Of a stretch of 64,000 nucleotides of DNA, positions 47,671 through 60,400 are shown in pieces. How positions within the stretch are numbered: position 1 is the stretch's first letter; the number at the start of each line of letters is the position of its first letter. Both the position numbers and the translations under genes were made by a program. The stretch comes from Bog-756 sp035534835. GTDB taxonomy: Bacteria > Actinomycetota > Acidimicrobiia > Acidimicrobiales > RAAP-2. Location of the stretch: positions 1 through 64,000 of the forward strand of contig DATLRE010000053.1 of NCBI GenBank assembly GCA_035534835.1, written 5' to 3'. The notes beneath the pieces are model-generated. The model was not told where the DNA came from and did no database searches. It was given only the letters and a program-made list of their open reading frames with translations.

Positions 47671-49284
47671 ATGCACGGAACCCCCGAGCGCACCCGGCGT
47701 CGCCGCCGCAGGACCGGGGTGGCCACGGCCGCCCTGGTCGTCCTCGCCCCGGTCGTCGTCGCCCTGGGCGCGCCGGTCCTCGCCCGCGACGCCGCGACCG
47801 GAACCGCACCGGCCCGGCCCGGCCCGGCCACCCTGACCGCCGCGTCCACCCCGAGTGCCGAGGTGGCCACGAGCACCCACCTCGTCGTCGCCTCCGCCGG
47901 GGACACCGCGACCGGCGGGTACTGGCTGGCGGCGTCCGACGGCGGGGTCTTCGCCTTCGGGGCGCCCTTCGAGGGCTCGGCCGGAGCGCTGCCCCTCGTG
48001 CGCCCCGTGGTCGGCATGACCCCGACGGCCTCGGACCGGGGCTACTGGATGGTCGCCTCCGACGGCGGCATCTTCGCCTACGGCGACGCCACCTTCCACG
48101 GGTCGATGGGCGGTCGGCCGCTCGACCGGCCCATCGTCGGCATGGCGGCGACGCCGGACGGCGGCGGGTACTGGTTGGTGGCCTCCGACGGCGGGATCTT
48201 CGCCTTCGGGGACGCGCCCTTCCTGGGGTCCATGGGTGGGAAGCCGTTGAACCTGCCCATCGTGGGCATGGCCGTCGCTCCCGGCGGCGGCGGGTACTGG
48301 TTGGTGGCCTCCGACGGCGGGATCTTCGCCTTCGGGGACGCGCCCTTCCTGGGGTCGACCGGCGCCCTCACCCTCAATTCGCCGGTCGTGGGGATGCAGG
48401 GGTCCGGCGGCGGATACCGGCTGGTCGCGGCCGACGGGGGGCTCTTCTCGTACGGGACACCGTTCGCCGGTTCGGCCGTCGGCCTGCTGCAGCGGCGCGC
48501 CGTCTCGCTCGACGCGAGCGGGACCGGCTACCGGATCGTGTCGTCCGACGGATCGGTCTACGCCTTCGGCGGTGCCGCCTTCCTCGGCTCGGTCCACGTG
48601 CCTCCGCTGGTCGGCGAAGTGGTCACCATCGACCCGGGCCACGACGGCGGCAACGGAGGTGCCCCCGGGGTCATCGGCACACCGATCGACGGTGGCGGGT
48701 TCACCGAGCCGTGCGACACCGCGGGCACCACCACGCCGGCGGGCTATGCCGAGCACGCCTTCAACTTCGACGTGGCCACCCGGCTCGCCGCGCTGCTCCG
48801 GGCGGGCGGTGCCACCGTCGTCCTGACCCGGGCATCCGACAGCGGGGTCGGACCCTGCGTCGACACACGGGCGGCGATCGGCAACGACGCCGGATCCGAT
48901 GCCGCCGTGTCCATCCACGGCGACGGGGGTCCGCCCTCGGGCCGGGGCTTCGCTGTCGACGTGCCCCTACCGGTGGTCAGCTCCATCAGCGACAACCGGC
49001 CCATCGTGGCGCCGTCGGGCCAGCTCGGTGCCGACATCCGGGACCGGTTCCTCTCCGACACCGGGATGCCCGTGTCGGACTACGCCGGCAGCGCGGGGAT
49101 CGTCCCCCGCTCGGATCTGGGCGGGCTCGACCTCTCCACGGTGCCGAAGGTGCTGATCGAGTGCGGCAACATGCAGAACCCGGTGGACGCCGGCCTCATG
49201 CAGGATCCCGGTTGGCGCCAGCAGGCGGCCCAGGGACTGGCCGACGGTGTCACGGCCTTCCTCGTCCAGCGCGAGGTCCCCTGA
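47671..49284 (+). CDS. Secreted N-acetylmuramoyl-L-alanine amidase with beta-propeller-like repeats
   Basis: Exported protein of 537 residues. A basic start and hydrophobic segment (TAALVVLAPVVVALGAPVLA) form the signal. Residues 80-310 hold six repeats of about 42 residues built on GYWLVASDGGIFAFGDAPF followed by LGSMGG; the third and fourth are encoded by a 71-base exact DNA repeat. Residues 315-537 are an Amidase_3 domain: VVTIDPGHDGGNGG (zinc His), AEHAFNFDVATRLAALLRAGGATVVLTR, AVSIHGDGG (zinc His) and VLIECGNMQN (zinc or catalytic Glu). The enzyme would cut peptidoglycan stem peptides; the repeats may bind wall polymers. FtsEX in this window is a possible activator, by analogy. Confidence 0.9.
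   Translation: MHGTPERTRRRRRRTGVATAALVVLAPVVVALGAPVLARDAATGTAPARPGPATLTAASTPSAEVATSTHLVVASAGDTATGGYWLAASDGGVFAFGAPFEGSAGALPLVRPVVGMTPTASDRGYWMVASDGGIFAYGDATFHGSMGGRPLDRPIVGMAATPDGGGYWLVASDGGIFAFGDAPFLGSMGGKPLNLPIVGMAVAPGGGGYWLVASDGGIFAFGDAPFLGSTGALTLNSPVVGMQGSGGGYRLVAADGGLFSYGTPFAGSAVGLLQRRAVSLDASGTGYRIVSSDGSVYAFGGAAFLGSVHVPPLVGEVVTIDPGHDGGNGGAPGVIGTPIDGGGFTEPCDTAGTTTPAGYAEHAFNFDVATRLAALLRAGGATVVLTRASDSGVGPCVDTRAAIGNDAGSDAAVSIHGDGGPPSGRGFAVDVPLPVVSSISDNRPIVAPSGQLGADIRDRFLSDTGMPVSDYAGSAGIVPRSDLGGLDLSTVPKVLIECGNMQNPVDAGLMQDPGWRQQAAQGLADGVTAFLVQREVP
48160..48356 (+). repeat. 71-base exact direct repeat inside the amidase gene
   Basis: The sequences at 48160-48230 and 48286-48356 are identical and offset by 126 bases, which is 42 codons, so they encode two equal protein repeats in frame. 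The other copies in the array are diverged at DNA level. Such identity at synonymous positions points to recent duplication or gene conversion within the array. Confidence 0.9.
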
Positions 49285-49331
49285 CCGTCCGCCCGGACCG
49301 GTTCCGCCGGCTTCCGCCAGGTCCGCCCGGT

Positions 49332-49970
49332 TCAGCCGGATCCGCCCACCCCGCCGCCGGCCAGCAGTCCGACGACGTCGCCGCTCATGGCGTCGCACAG
49401 GTCCGCCAGCAGGCGCATCCGGGTCTCGAGCCCGTCGGCCACGAGCAGGCGCTGCAGGTCGAGCGAGACCAGGGGCGCCATGTCGCACAGCTGCCAGCCG
49501 ATCTCGTCGGGTCCCCCCGAGATCCGCAGGGTGTGGGGAAGGGCCGGCACGTCGCCGAGCTCGGACAGCAGCGAGCGCAGGCGCCGCAGCGACCCCTCGG
49601 CCGCGGTCAGCACGTCGCCCGGGCACGCGGCGCCCGGATCGGGCAGGTCCTCGACCAGGGCCCGGGGGTAGGGGTCGTCGGGAAGCCAGTCCAGCACCCG
49701 CACCCGGCGGAGGCCGGTGGCCACCACCAGCATCCGACCGTCGTCGAGTTCGGCGACATTGGCGATGCGGGCCACCGTGCCGACGTCGGTCCGCGCGTCC
49801 CCCCCGCCGACCTCCGAGCCGCGGGTGATGAGCACCACGCCGAACTCGCCGCCCGACGCGAGACAGGCGCCCATCAGCGTCCGGTAGCGCTCCTCGAACA
49901 CGTGCAGGGGCAGGCCGGCCTCGGGGAACAGCACGGTCGACAGCGGGAACATCCCGAGCAGGTAGCTCAC
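49332..49970 (-). CDS. LON substrate-binding domain protein
   Basis: Protein of 212 residues made of the N-terminal domain of Lon protease alone. It starts LLGMFPLSTVLFPEAGLPLHVFEERYRTLM, with GEFGVVLITRGSEVGGGDARTDVGTVARI and a helical second half including ALPHTLRISGGPDEIGWQLCDMAPL. No ATPase or protease domain is present. The role of such proteins is unknown; binding of unfolded protein is a guess. The GTG start at 49970 overlaps the stop of the upstream membrane protein gene, so the two are coupled. Confidence 0.85.
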   Translation of the reverse strand: MSYLLGMFPLSTVLFPEAGLPLHVFEERYRTLMGACLASGGEFGVVLITRGSEVGGGDARTDVGTVARIANVAELDDGRMLVVATGLRRVRVLDWLPDDPYPRALVEDLPDPGAACPGDVLTAAEGSLRRLRSLLSELGDVPALPHTLRISGGPDEIGWQLCDMAPLVSLDLQRLLVADGLETRMRLLADLCDAMSGDVVGLLAGGGVGGSG

Positions 49971-52507
49971 GGAACCGCGCCCTGCCGGGACGCCCGCGCC
50001 GCCCGGCGGGTCCGGCGTGCCCGGCGGTCGACGACCACCAGGACCACCACCGCGGCCACGGCCGCCAGGGTCAGCACCAGACCCAGGTCGTCGGCCGCGG
50101 TCCGTCCGTACGTCAGGGTCACGTCGTGGCTGGTCGGGACCACCACCATGAGGTTCGGTGCCACCCGGTACGGCCCCGAGGCGCCCGACGCCACCCAGTT
50201 GGGGAAGTACGACACCCGGACCTCGACGGGTACCCCGACCCGGTCGACGTGGAACGAGATCGACTGGTCGCTCTGGCGCACGTCGGAGACGGTCGTCGTC
50301 GGTTCCGGGACCGCGGCGGGGTGCCGGTCCCCGATGGCCACCCGGGTCCAGTCCGCCGGTCCGTCGGCCGCCGGCACCACGCCCCATCGGGACGGGTCGT
50401 TGTACCAGGCGACCGCGGGCGGCAGCCACGCGGACTGGTCCGGTGCGATGCCGCGCCACACGACCGGGCGGTGGGCCAGCGGGACGACCAGTTGCGAGTC
50501 GGCGATACGGTACACCTTCCAGGTCGTGTCCAGGGGCTGCCCGTTGTAGGAAGTGCTCCACGGGCCGCTCGTGCCGACCAGCGTGGCCGCCGGGTCGGCG
50601 GCGGCCGCCGACTGGACGGTGGTGGACGACGCCAGCAGGTACCGGACGCCCATCTGCTGGAGGTGCTGGATCCCGAGGTGCACGTCGAGGCCGCCGTAGG
50701 CGCCGTCGGGGACCGCCACGACCGCCTTCGACGGGTCGGGGGACAGTTCGTCCTGGTTGATGAAGTGGAACGGGGTCGACGAGGCCGACTCGAAGAGCAG
50801 GCCCTCCTGAGAGTCGATGCAGCCGTCGGTGAAGTACGGCAGGAGCATCAGGGACTCGGTGGTGCCGAACCGGTTGAGCGACGGGTCGTACTCCCACATG
50901 GCGCGACCGCAGCCCTGCTCGGCCCCGACCTGCCGCATCATCTGGATCACCGCCTGGAACTCGGGGTAGTCCGGCTTGCGCTCGTACCCGCTGTAGTTCC
51001 ACTGCGCCCACGCGCTCGGCTGGTCGGGTCCGACGTGCACGCCGATCTTCGCCAGGGTGGACGCGGGCACGGCCAGCGGCGGCACGACGGCCAGGCAGGC
51101 ACCGGCCAGCGCCACCAGTGGCCCGACCACCGCGCCGGCGGCGACGGCCACCGGCACCGGGCGGCGGTACGGGGTGATCCTCCGTCCGGGCACCTCGGCC
51201 CTCCCGTCGGCGGTGCCCATGCGCCGGCGGACGTCGCTCACCCACAGGTTGAGGCGGTGCCGTCGCGCCAGGCGTGCCGTGGCGGCGACGACCTCGGCCA
51301 CCGCGTAGCCGGCCAGCAGGTACAGGCAGAGGAACCAGAGGGGCAGGAAGCGGACGTTGTAGAGCTTGCTCGCCGGGTCCAGGATCATGGCGGCGGCGGA
51401 CAGGGCCGCCATGATCACGAGGAACAGCGCCATCCGGTTCCGACGGGCCACCATGGCCACCACGCCGACGACGTCGAGGACCAGCACCCACCGGAACGAT
51501 CCCGGGAAGAGCAGGTGGGGATAGCCGAAGACCTTCGTGTACCCCATGTTGGTGGTGTACGCCTGCTCCAGGCCGAAGGGCACGAGCCACCAGGCGCACA
51601 GACCCAGCCCGACGACGCCGGTCACCACCGACCAGAGGACCCGGCCGCCCCACCGGTGGCCTGCGGCCACGGCCCGCCGGCTCCGGCCGACGGCCCGGAC
51701 CAGGTCGGCGTCGAGCAGGAGGAGCACGACCGCCCCCACCGCCGCGAACAGGGCCGGGATGAGGTGACACAGGAGCGTCGCCGCGAAGAGCGCGGCGGCC
51801 AGCGCCCGGTGGCGTCCCGTGCGCAGCCCGGACGCGACGACCCCGAGGAAGAGGAGGGACAGGGAGAGGCCGAGGGAGAACGAGAACTCACCGGCCAGGG
51901 TGGACAGCAGGTTCCCGCCGTAGATGGAGAAGCTCGGCTCGAACAGGAAGGGCAGCGTGGCGGCGGCCAGGCAGGCGGGCACGGGGTCCCGCAGCCGTGC
52001 GAGCCGCCCGAAGGCCCAGGCGCAGACCGGCAGGAGCAGGCTGCCCAGCACGGTGACCAGCTTGAACGCCACGTCGTAGGTGACGACGGTGTTGACGAGC
52101 ACGGTGAGCAGGCCCGGCAGCGGGAAGTAGAAGGTGTAGAGGGGGAAGCCGTCGTACCAACCCGGGTCCCAGCCGGTCACCTGACCGTGGACCAGCAGGT
52201 GCGACTCGAGGAACGCCGGCAGCGCGACGTGGGCCCCGGTGTCGCCGCCGGCGGTCGTGGTGGCGAGGACGAGCAGCTCGGGGTGGAGCTGCGAGAGCGT
52301 CACGGCCATCACTCCGACGACGGCCACCGCGTTGGCCCACGCCGGCCACGCCGTGCGCGCGGTCAGCCGGTCCCACCACGGCCGCCGCGCCCCCGGGCCC
52401 ACCCGGACGTCGTCGCCGTGCGCGGTGCCGCTGTCGACGGCCCCGCCGGCGCCGCCGTCGTCGTCCACGGCGGTCGCCACCGGGTTCCCCTCGCCCCCCG
52501 TCGTCAT
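49967..52507 (-). CDS. Large membrane protein, PTPS-related/GT-C glycosyltransferase-like
   Basis: Protein of 846 residues with about 12-13 membrane helices, most between residues 55 and 480. The first outer loop has TAGGDTGAHVALPAFLESHLLVHGQVTGWDPGWYDGFPLYTFYFPLPG, the acidic loop pattern of GT-C enzymes and of the '6-pyruvoyl-tetrahydropterin synthase-related' membrane family (PF10131). A long C-terminal outer domain (about 490-800) contains WNYSGYERKPDYPEFQAVIQMM and PWSTSYNGQPLDTTWKVYRI, then a last helix. It may move a sugar from a lipid carrier to an envelope glycan. The N-terminal 50 residues are acidic and cytoplasmic. Coupled to the LON-domain gene by GTGA. Confidence 0.78.
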   Translation of the reverse strand: MTTGGEGNPVATAVDDDGGAGGAVDSGTAHGDDVRVGPGARRPWWDRLTARTAWPAWANAVAVVGVMAVTLSQLHPELLVLATTTAGGDTGAHVALPAFLESHLLVHGQVTGWDPGWYDGFPLYTFYFPLPGLLTVLVNTVVTYDVAFKLVTVLGSLLLPVCAWAFGRLARLRDPVPACLAAATLPFLFEPSFSIYGGNLLSTLAGEFSFSLGLSLSLLFLGVVASGLRTGRHRALAAALFAATLLCHLIPALFAAVGAVVLLLLDADLVRAVGRSRRAVAAGHRWGGRVLWSVVTGVVGLGLCAWWLVPFGLEQAYTTNMGYTKVFGYPHLLFPGSFRWVLVLDVVGVVAMVARRNRMALFLVIMAALSAAAMILDPASKLYNVRFLPLWFLCLYLLAGYAVAEVVAATARLARRHRLNLWVSDVRRRMGTADGRAEVPGRRITPYRRPVPVAVAAGAVVGPLVALAGACLAVVPPLAVPASTLAKIGVHVGPDQPSAWAQWNYSGYERKPDYPEFQAVIQMMRQVGAEQGCGRAMWEYDPSLNRFGTTESLMLLPYFTDGCIDSQEGLLFESASSTPFHFINQDELSPDPSKAVVAVPDGAYGGLDVHLGIQHLQQMGVRYLLASSTTVQSAAAADPAATLVGTSGPWSTSYNGQPLDTTWKVYRIADSQLVVPLAHRPVVWRGIAPDQSAWLPPAVAWYNDPSRWGVVPAADGPADWTRVAIGDRHPAAVPEPTTTVSDVRQSDQSISFHVDRVGVPVEVRVSYFPNWVASGASGPYRVAPNLMVVVPTSHDVTLTYGRTAADDLGLVLTLAAVAAVVVLVVVDRRARRTRRAARASRQGAVP

Positions 52508-52508
52508 C

Positions 52509-53435
52509 TCAGGCCAGGCCCCGCAGGCCGAGTGCGGCGGGGAAGACCACCGCGGTGAGGGCCAGGAGGTTGAAGGCGCCGTGGGCCACCATGTTCATGC
52601 CGAGCCTGCCCGTCCGGTACGAGAGGAACCCGAGGACCATGCCGAACAGGGCCAGCCCGGCGAACTGCAGGAGCTCGACGTGGACCGCACCGAACAGGAG
52701 GCCCGAGACGACGACGGCCAGAACCGGGCCGGCCCAGCCGCCCCAGTTCCCGAACAGCCGTGCGAGCGCCCGGAGGATGACGCCCCGGAAGAAGAGCTCC
52801 TCGAAGAACGGGGCGCCGACCACCGTGGCGATGGCGATCACCATCCAGGCGACGCCGTGGGCGCTGCCCGTCAGGCGCTGCGCCGGTGCGCTGAACTGCT
52901 GGTGGAAATTGTGGATGTGGGTCTCGAACGGAAGGTAGAGCAGGGCGATCAGGTACTGCGCGGCGACCCCGATCGGGATCCCGATCAGGTCGATCCAACG
53001 GAACCGCACGCCGAGGTCGGACCAGAGGTGCTTCGTGCCCCTCAACCGGCTCGCCAGCACCGCGGCACCGAGGAATCCGCCCCACAGCCCGAACAGGGTG
53101 GCGACGACGTACCAGGTCGGCGGCTCGGCCAGCTTGGCCAGGGCCCCGAGCTCGTGGTAGTGGCCGCCCACCGCACCGGCGACCGCGACGGTGATGGCGG
53201 CCAGCACCTGGCCCCCGAGGAACCCGAGGCCCGCGTAGAGCATCCACATCCACGCACCGGCGCGGTTCGTCGGCACGCCTCCGACCTCGAGCCGACGCCC
53301 GAGGGAGTCCTCACCGCCCAGGAGTCCCCGCCGGTGGGCTGCCGGCGCATCCGGGCGGGGGGCGGGGTCGGGCGTCCGCGGGACCGGTACGACGGGGCCC
53401 GTGGCATCCACCGCCTGTTCGGGCCGGTCGTTCAC
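52509..53435 (-). CDS. CPBP-family intramembrane metalloprotease
   Basis: Membrane protein of about 308 residues with eight or so helices. The CPBP/Rce1 motifs are APFFEELFFRGVIL (EExxxR) and FGAVHVELLQF (FxxxH), and a last HGAFNLLAL supplies another His/Asn. Related proteins cleave prenylated peptides or process and resist bacteriocins. The first 80 residues are a Pro-rich cytoplasmic stretch. The start is not certain: GTG 53435 is used, but its purine-rich stretch is very close; an in-frame GTG at 53537 would add a segment with CPECG. It ends one base before the membrane glycosyltransferase-like gene. Confidence 0.82.
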   Translation of the reverse strand: MNDRPEQAVDATGPVVPVPRTPDPAPRPDAPAAHRRGLLGGEDSLGRRLEVGGVPTNRAGAWMWMLYAGLGFLGGQVLAAITVAVAGAVGGHYHELGALAKLAEPPTWYVVATLFGLWGGFLGAAVLASRLRGTKHLWSDLGVRFRWIDLIGIPIGVAAQYLIALLYLPFETHIHNFHQQFSAPAQRLTGSAHGVAWMVIAIATVVGAPFFEELFFRGVILRALARLFGNWGGWAGPVLAVVVSGLLFGAVHVELLQFAGLALFGMVLGFLSYRTGRLGMNMVAHGAFNLLALTAVVFPAALGLRGLA

Positions 53436-53627
53436 CCTCCCACGATACCGACCGTGCCCACACTCAGGGCACCGCGGCACGACCGTCGGCGCCCTGGCAC
53501 CCGGAAGCGTCCCGTCGCGAGCGGCTCCGGGTGCCACGGCGCGGTGTGGGTCCGGGTGCCACCTCCGGGGCCAGGGCCGAGCCGGGGCGATGCGTCAACT
53601 GCGGCCGGTGGCGCGTAGCATGAAGGG

Positions 53628-55852
<2,225 letters not shown>

Positions 55853-55865
<13 letters not shown>

Positions 55866-55902
55866 CGCCTGCATCAGGGCGAGGGCGCCTCGAACTGACG
55901 CC
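55853..55902 (+). repeat. 17-base direct repeat at the ftsH stop codon
   Basis: The 17-base string CGCCTCGAACTGACGCC occurs at 55853-55869, where it contains the ftsH stop, and again at 55886-55902, 33 bases later. It looks like a small tandem duplication of the gene end. The 110 bases between ftsH and the convergent DUF5719 gene hold nothing else that I recognise. Confidence 0.6.
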
Positions 55903-55975
55903 CGCCTCGCCCCGATGCCCCGCCTGCACGCACGGCTGCGGCGACCGGGGGTTCCTCCTCCCCCGCAGGCACCCG

Positions 55976-57481
55976 CTATGCCGGCAGTGCGAATCCGGAC
56001 GAGGAGACGATCCCGGGCGCACCGGTGGGAGCGTCATCCGCCTCGACGGTCACCGGTCCAGTGGCGGCCACCCTCAGGGGCCGGAGGCCGCCCACCTGGC
56101 CGGTACCGAGGACGACCACACCCCCGGCGGGCACCTTCGTCCGGGCCAACGGCGTCCCTCCGCCCAGCGGGGTCACCGTGACGTCCACCGGGGTCTTGCC
56201 GGGGTTGGCGACAGCCAGGCTGCGTATCGACGCGCCGGTGACCGCCGGGCTGCCCGGGGCCCCCGGAGCGACGACCAGCACGGCCGAGGCAGTAGCCGTG
56301 GTCCCGCCGGCGATGCCGCCCTGCGGCGATGCGCCACCGGCCGGTGCGACCACCGTCCGGCCGACGATCACCGGGGACGGGGCCGTCACCGACAACGCGT
56401 AGGGCGAACCGAGGGGCCACCCGGCCACAGAGGAGACGGGGAACGTCACCACCGTACGAGCCGGGACGGTCACGTCGTGCGGTAGCACGGTGGCGCCGGG
56501 GAGGCTGACGGTCACCCGGGCGACTACCGACGACGTGGCGGGATTGGCGACGTCCAGCGCCACGGTGCCTCCGGCGACCGCCGTCGTCTGGGCGAACCGC
56601 CAGGTCGTCGACGGCCCGGGGCTCCCACGCAGGAGGGCCAGGCCGGACCCGGACGGCACCGCCATCTGGTCGAGTTCGGTGGCAACCACGGCCCCGGACG
56701 TGGACTCGACGAGGGTGCCCACCACCGGCTGGTTCTGCACGTAGGCGCCCAGGCCCTCGACCACCAACTGGCCCGGGGCCAACGCGATCCCCTGGTAGGC
56801 CTGGGGATCGAGGACGGTCCCGCTCGAGGTCAGGAACGTCACGTCGACCACGGCCGGCGCCGCAGTCGGGTTGTAGAGGGAGAGGTCGAGCAGCCCGCCG
56901 GCAGTCGACCCGCCGGCGAAGTCCCACACCGGTGACACCTGGGTCACGCACGGGGCCGTACTCCAACCCTGCGGTCCGGCGACCACGGCCGTGCCGGTGA
57001 CCCCGCCGGACGCGAACGAGAACGAGGACGCCGACGCGCCGGCCGGGAGCCCCGCCGCAGGATTGACCACGACGGACCCGAGGGCGGGGACGGTGAGTCG
57101 GGTCAGTACGGGCCCGGCCGACTGCGTCACGGCGGATTCGAGCCCGGTGGCCGGGGAACGGGTCGTGTTCGTCAACACGACGGTCGCGGTGGCCCCCGCT
57201 CCGGCATCCGTACCCGCTCCGGTGGTGCAGAAGAACGACGAGGCGTGGGCGTCGACGGGGGCCACGGCGACGCCATCGCCCGCAGGAGGGGCCGGTAGGG
57301 CCTTCGGCGGCGGTGCCAGCGCGGACACGGTGGCGACGCCGAGGAGCACGGTGGCCACGGCGACGAGCGCCGCGGTGCGACCCGCGACGGGACGGGCCGA
57401 CTCCCGACGCCGGGCCACCCGGGACAGCGTCCCGGTCGACCCCGTGCGGTCCGGTGTCCCGTCCGGATCGGGGCCGGTCAT
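55976..57481 (-). CDS. DUF5719-family secreted protein
   Basis: Protein of 501 residues of the DUF5719 type known from actinobacteria. A short cytoplasmic part is followed by a hydrophobic anchor or signal (TAALVAVATVLLGVATVSAL). The outer part is a series of Ig-like beta-sandwich stretches rich in Val, Ala, Gly and Thr (for example GLLDLSLYNPTAAPAVVDVTFLTSSGTVLDP and VANPGKTPVDVTVTPLGGGTPLA), with two cysteines near the front. Function unknown. Its ATG overlaps the stop of the glycosyltransferase gene upstream (ATGA), so the two proteins probably act together at the envelope. Confidence 0.78.
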   Translation of the reverse strand: MTGPDPDGTPDRTGSTGTLSRVARRRESARPVAGRTAALVAVATVLLGVATVSALAPPPKALPAPPAGDGVAVAPVDAHASSFFCTTGAGTDAGAGATATVVLTNTTRSPATGLESAVTQSAGPVLTRLTVPALGSVVVNPAAGLPAGASASSFSFASGGVTGTAVVAGPQGWSTAPCVTQVSPVWDFAGGSTAGGLLDLSLYNPTAAPAVVDVTFLTSSGTVLDPQAYQGIALAPGQLVVEGLGAYVQNQPVVGTLVESTSGAVVATELDQMAVPSGSGLALLRGSPGPSTTWRFAQTTAVAGGTVALDVANPATSSVVARVTVSLPGATVLPHDVTVPARTVVTFPVSSVAGWPLGSPYALSVTAPSPVIVGRTVVAPAGGASPQGGIAGGTTATASAVLVVAPGAPGSPAVTGASIRSLAVANPGKTPVDVTVTPLGGGTPLARTKVPAGGVVVLGTGQVGGLRPLRVAATGPVTVEADDAPTGAPGIVSSSGFALPA

Positions 57482-60400
57482 CCGAGGACCCCGTCCTCGA
57501 CCGCCCACGCATCCTCCATCGCAGCGGCGTCACGCGAGCGCCCTTGGGACCAGCTGCGGGGCCGGCCCACGCGCTCCCACTCGCGTCGGATCCGGCGACG
57601 GTCGACCAGGGCGGCCACGGCCAGGGCCCACGCCAGCACCGAGTAGGCGCCGAACACGAGCGGAAGGACGCCACCGTCGAAGCGGAGCGTGCCGGTGGTC
57701 CGGGCGTCCACCGCGTACCGAGCCGCCCACCCGAAGGCCGCCGAGCGGTGGGCAACGGTCCCCGAGGAGGACGTGAGCGTCCAGCTGCCCGACGGGGCCA
57801 CCGACGCGAACACGGTCCCGGCGGCGAGTGGGCCCCGGTACGAGCGGGCGGCCACCGGGCCCGGCAGTACCGGCCGGGCGCCCGGTACCACGGCGGTGCC
57901 GGGTCCCGCGCCGAGCGGAGTGGTGACGGTGGGCGCGGTCCCGCGACCGCCGGGGACCTCGGCCCGCAGTGGCACCCAGTCGGTGTTGGCGAACACCGTG
58001 ATGCCGGTCCCCGAGAGGACCGGTTGGAGGTCAAGCTGGTTCCCGAGGGCAGGGAGCAGGTCGCCGGGGACGGGATACGCGGTCGGGGACTGCTCGCCCA
58101 CGATCACCGGTGCCACCGAGGTCAACACCACGACGTAGCGGACGCCGGAAGGTGCCAGCAGGCTCCCGAGGCGGTTGGTCTGGTCCGAGCGGGCCTGGTC
58201 GACGGCCGTGCCCAGCTCGGCGGCCGGGCCCGGCGACGTGGCGTTCCACAGCCACCGGGCGTCGGCGGAGCCGTTCTCCGAGGTGGCGTACGCGAGTCCG
58301 TCCCCAGCGGCCCAGCTGCCGAGGGCGAGGCTCCGGGGGTCGCCCAACCACAGCACCCGGAAGGCGCCTCCCGACGTCTTGGCGTGCATCCAGGCCACCG
58401 ACTGGGAGAAGTCGTTGACCGGGAGGTCCCATCGTCCCGGCAGCGCGGACACCACGGTGGGCAGCGACGCGAGCGCCACGGCCACGACGCCGAACGCGGT
58501 GGCCACCTGCCGCCAACCGAACTCGGCGGTTCGCAGGTCGCGTTCGAACGCGGCGACCCCGAGCCCGATCGACGCTGCGGTGGCGGCCGCCGCGGGCCCG
58601 AGGAGCACGAGGGGGTCGATGGCGAGCGCTCCGGTCCATCCGCGGCCGGTCACCCAGGCGGCGAGCCAGAAGACCAGTGCGATGGCCCAGAACCTGGCCG
58701 CCCAGCGGAACCGCACCCCGCGGGCAAGGACCAGGGGTGCCAGTCCCCCGACCAGGAATCCCCAGGCCAGGGGGGAACCGCCGATGGGACCGACGGCGAA
58801 GCGCAGGAGCGAGCTCCACGATGCGGCGCCCGAGGTCGGCGTCGGCACACCGAACACGGCGAGCACACCGGTGCCCGACGACAGGACGCCGATCACCCAG
58901 GGGAGGCAGATGAGCAGCGCGACGGCCGTGGATCCGAGGGCGAGCCGCACGGCCCGGCCCGTCGCCCTGCCGTCGTGGAACAGGAGCGACGACGCGACCA
59001 CGGCAAGGGAGACCAGGAGCACGACGAGGGCCGTAGCCGGGACGAACGAGATCAGCACGGCCTCGAGTACGCCGAGGGCCAGGGCACCGCCGAGCAGCCC
59101 GTGGCGCGACGCCCATGCGCCGGTCGGTGCCGGTTCGCCCGCCGACGTCGTCCCGGGTGGCAGTGGCGCCTCGACCCGGCGGACGAACGGCTCGAGCCCG
59201 GTCGACCGGAGGAGCGTGGCCAGCACCCAGGGGGCGCCGGCATAGACCACCAGGGCGCCCCACCGTCCCAGGGCCAGGGCGTTGTACGGCAGGGCCATCG
59301 CCAGGTAGGACAGTCCCGCCACCAGCGACGCCCGCTGCGACCCGAACGGGCGCAGGAGTCGCGCCGCACCCCACGCGCCGAGGGGAAGGCACCCGAAGAC
59401 CAGCACCTTCTGGGTGAGTCCCATGGCGCCCAGGAGCACGGTGCCGAGCACCCCGGCGATGCCGAGGGCCGGAGCGGCCGGTGCCGTGGTCCCGACGCCC
59501 GACGGGTGCCAGCCGGCGAAGAACTGGGACAGGGTGGACGACCACGACGGGAACGGGGTGAACTGGCCCAGTGCGGGGAGCTGGCCGGTCACGACGCCGC
59601 GCGAGCCGATGACCACGATCACGGCGGCCACCGCCCAGACGGCCAGTCGGGTCCGACCGCTGACCCGGCCGGCCTCGGTGTCCTCGACCCCGGCCTCGAC
59701 CTCGGCGACCTCGTCGGAAGGCACCCCCGGGCCGGCCGCCTCGGCGGCAGCTGCCAGCTCGTCGGCGTGGGCGCCGTGGAACCCGAATTGGAAGGCGCGC
59801 CGGAGGTAGGCGGCCAGCCGCGCGCTACCGCGCACCTGCAGCACGCGGATCTCCCGGTCGCCCACGCGGCGCATGGCCCGCAGTCCGGCCCGCTGGGTGC
59901 GCAGGACGGCGAGGCGCCCGAGGTTCCAGCGCCACGCCCGCACCACGGCCCGGGCCCGGGCCCGGTTGCCCGCGAGTTCGGCGACGACGACCTCACCCAC
60001 CGCCAGGACGAGGATCTGGGGCAGCACCCGGAGGAGGTGGCTGCGGGAGTAGCACTTGAGGACGGCCAGGAGCTCGTGACGGCGTTGCAGCTCCTGAAGC
60101 GTCACCGGGTGGCGCCGGGTCGCGTCCTGCCCGGTGGCTGCCGCCACGAGGGCGGGGTCGAGCGCCTGGGCCCCGGAGGCCAGCTGCTCGAGGTGGCGTA
60201 CCCGGGCCTCGGGCGCCACCAGGATCCGGGCGCCGGCCACCTGGGCCCGCCAGCTCAGGTCGAGGTCCTCCCCCATGGCGACGATGGCCGGGTCGAACCC
60301 GTCGAGCTCGGCGAAGAGGTCCGCACGGACGAGGGTGCAGCCGCCGGGCGCCACGAACACGTCCCGGACGGCGTCGTGCTGGCCGTGGTCGATCTCGTGG

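Noticed and set aside
55900..56030. Plus-strand frame with CPACTHGC and CRQC after ftsH
   Set aside because: The Cys pairs look like a zinc ribbon, but the frame is not that of ftsH, has no start or ribosome-binding site of its own, and overlaps the well-supported DUF5719 gene end.
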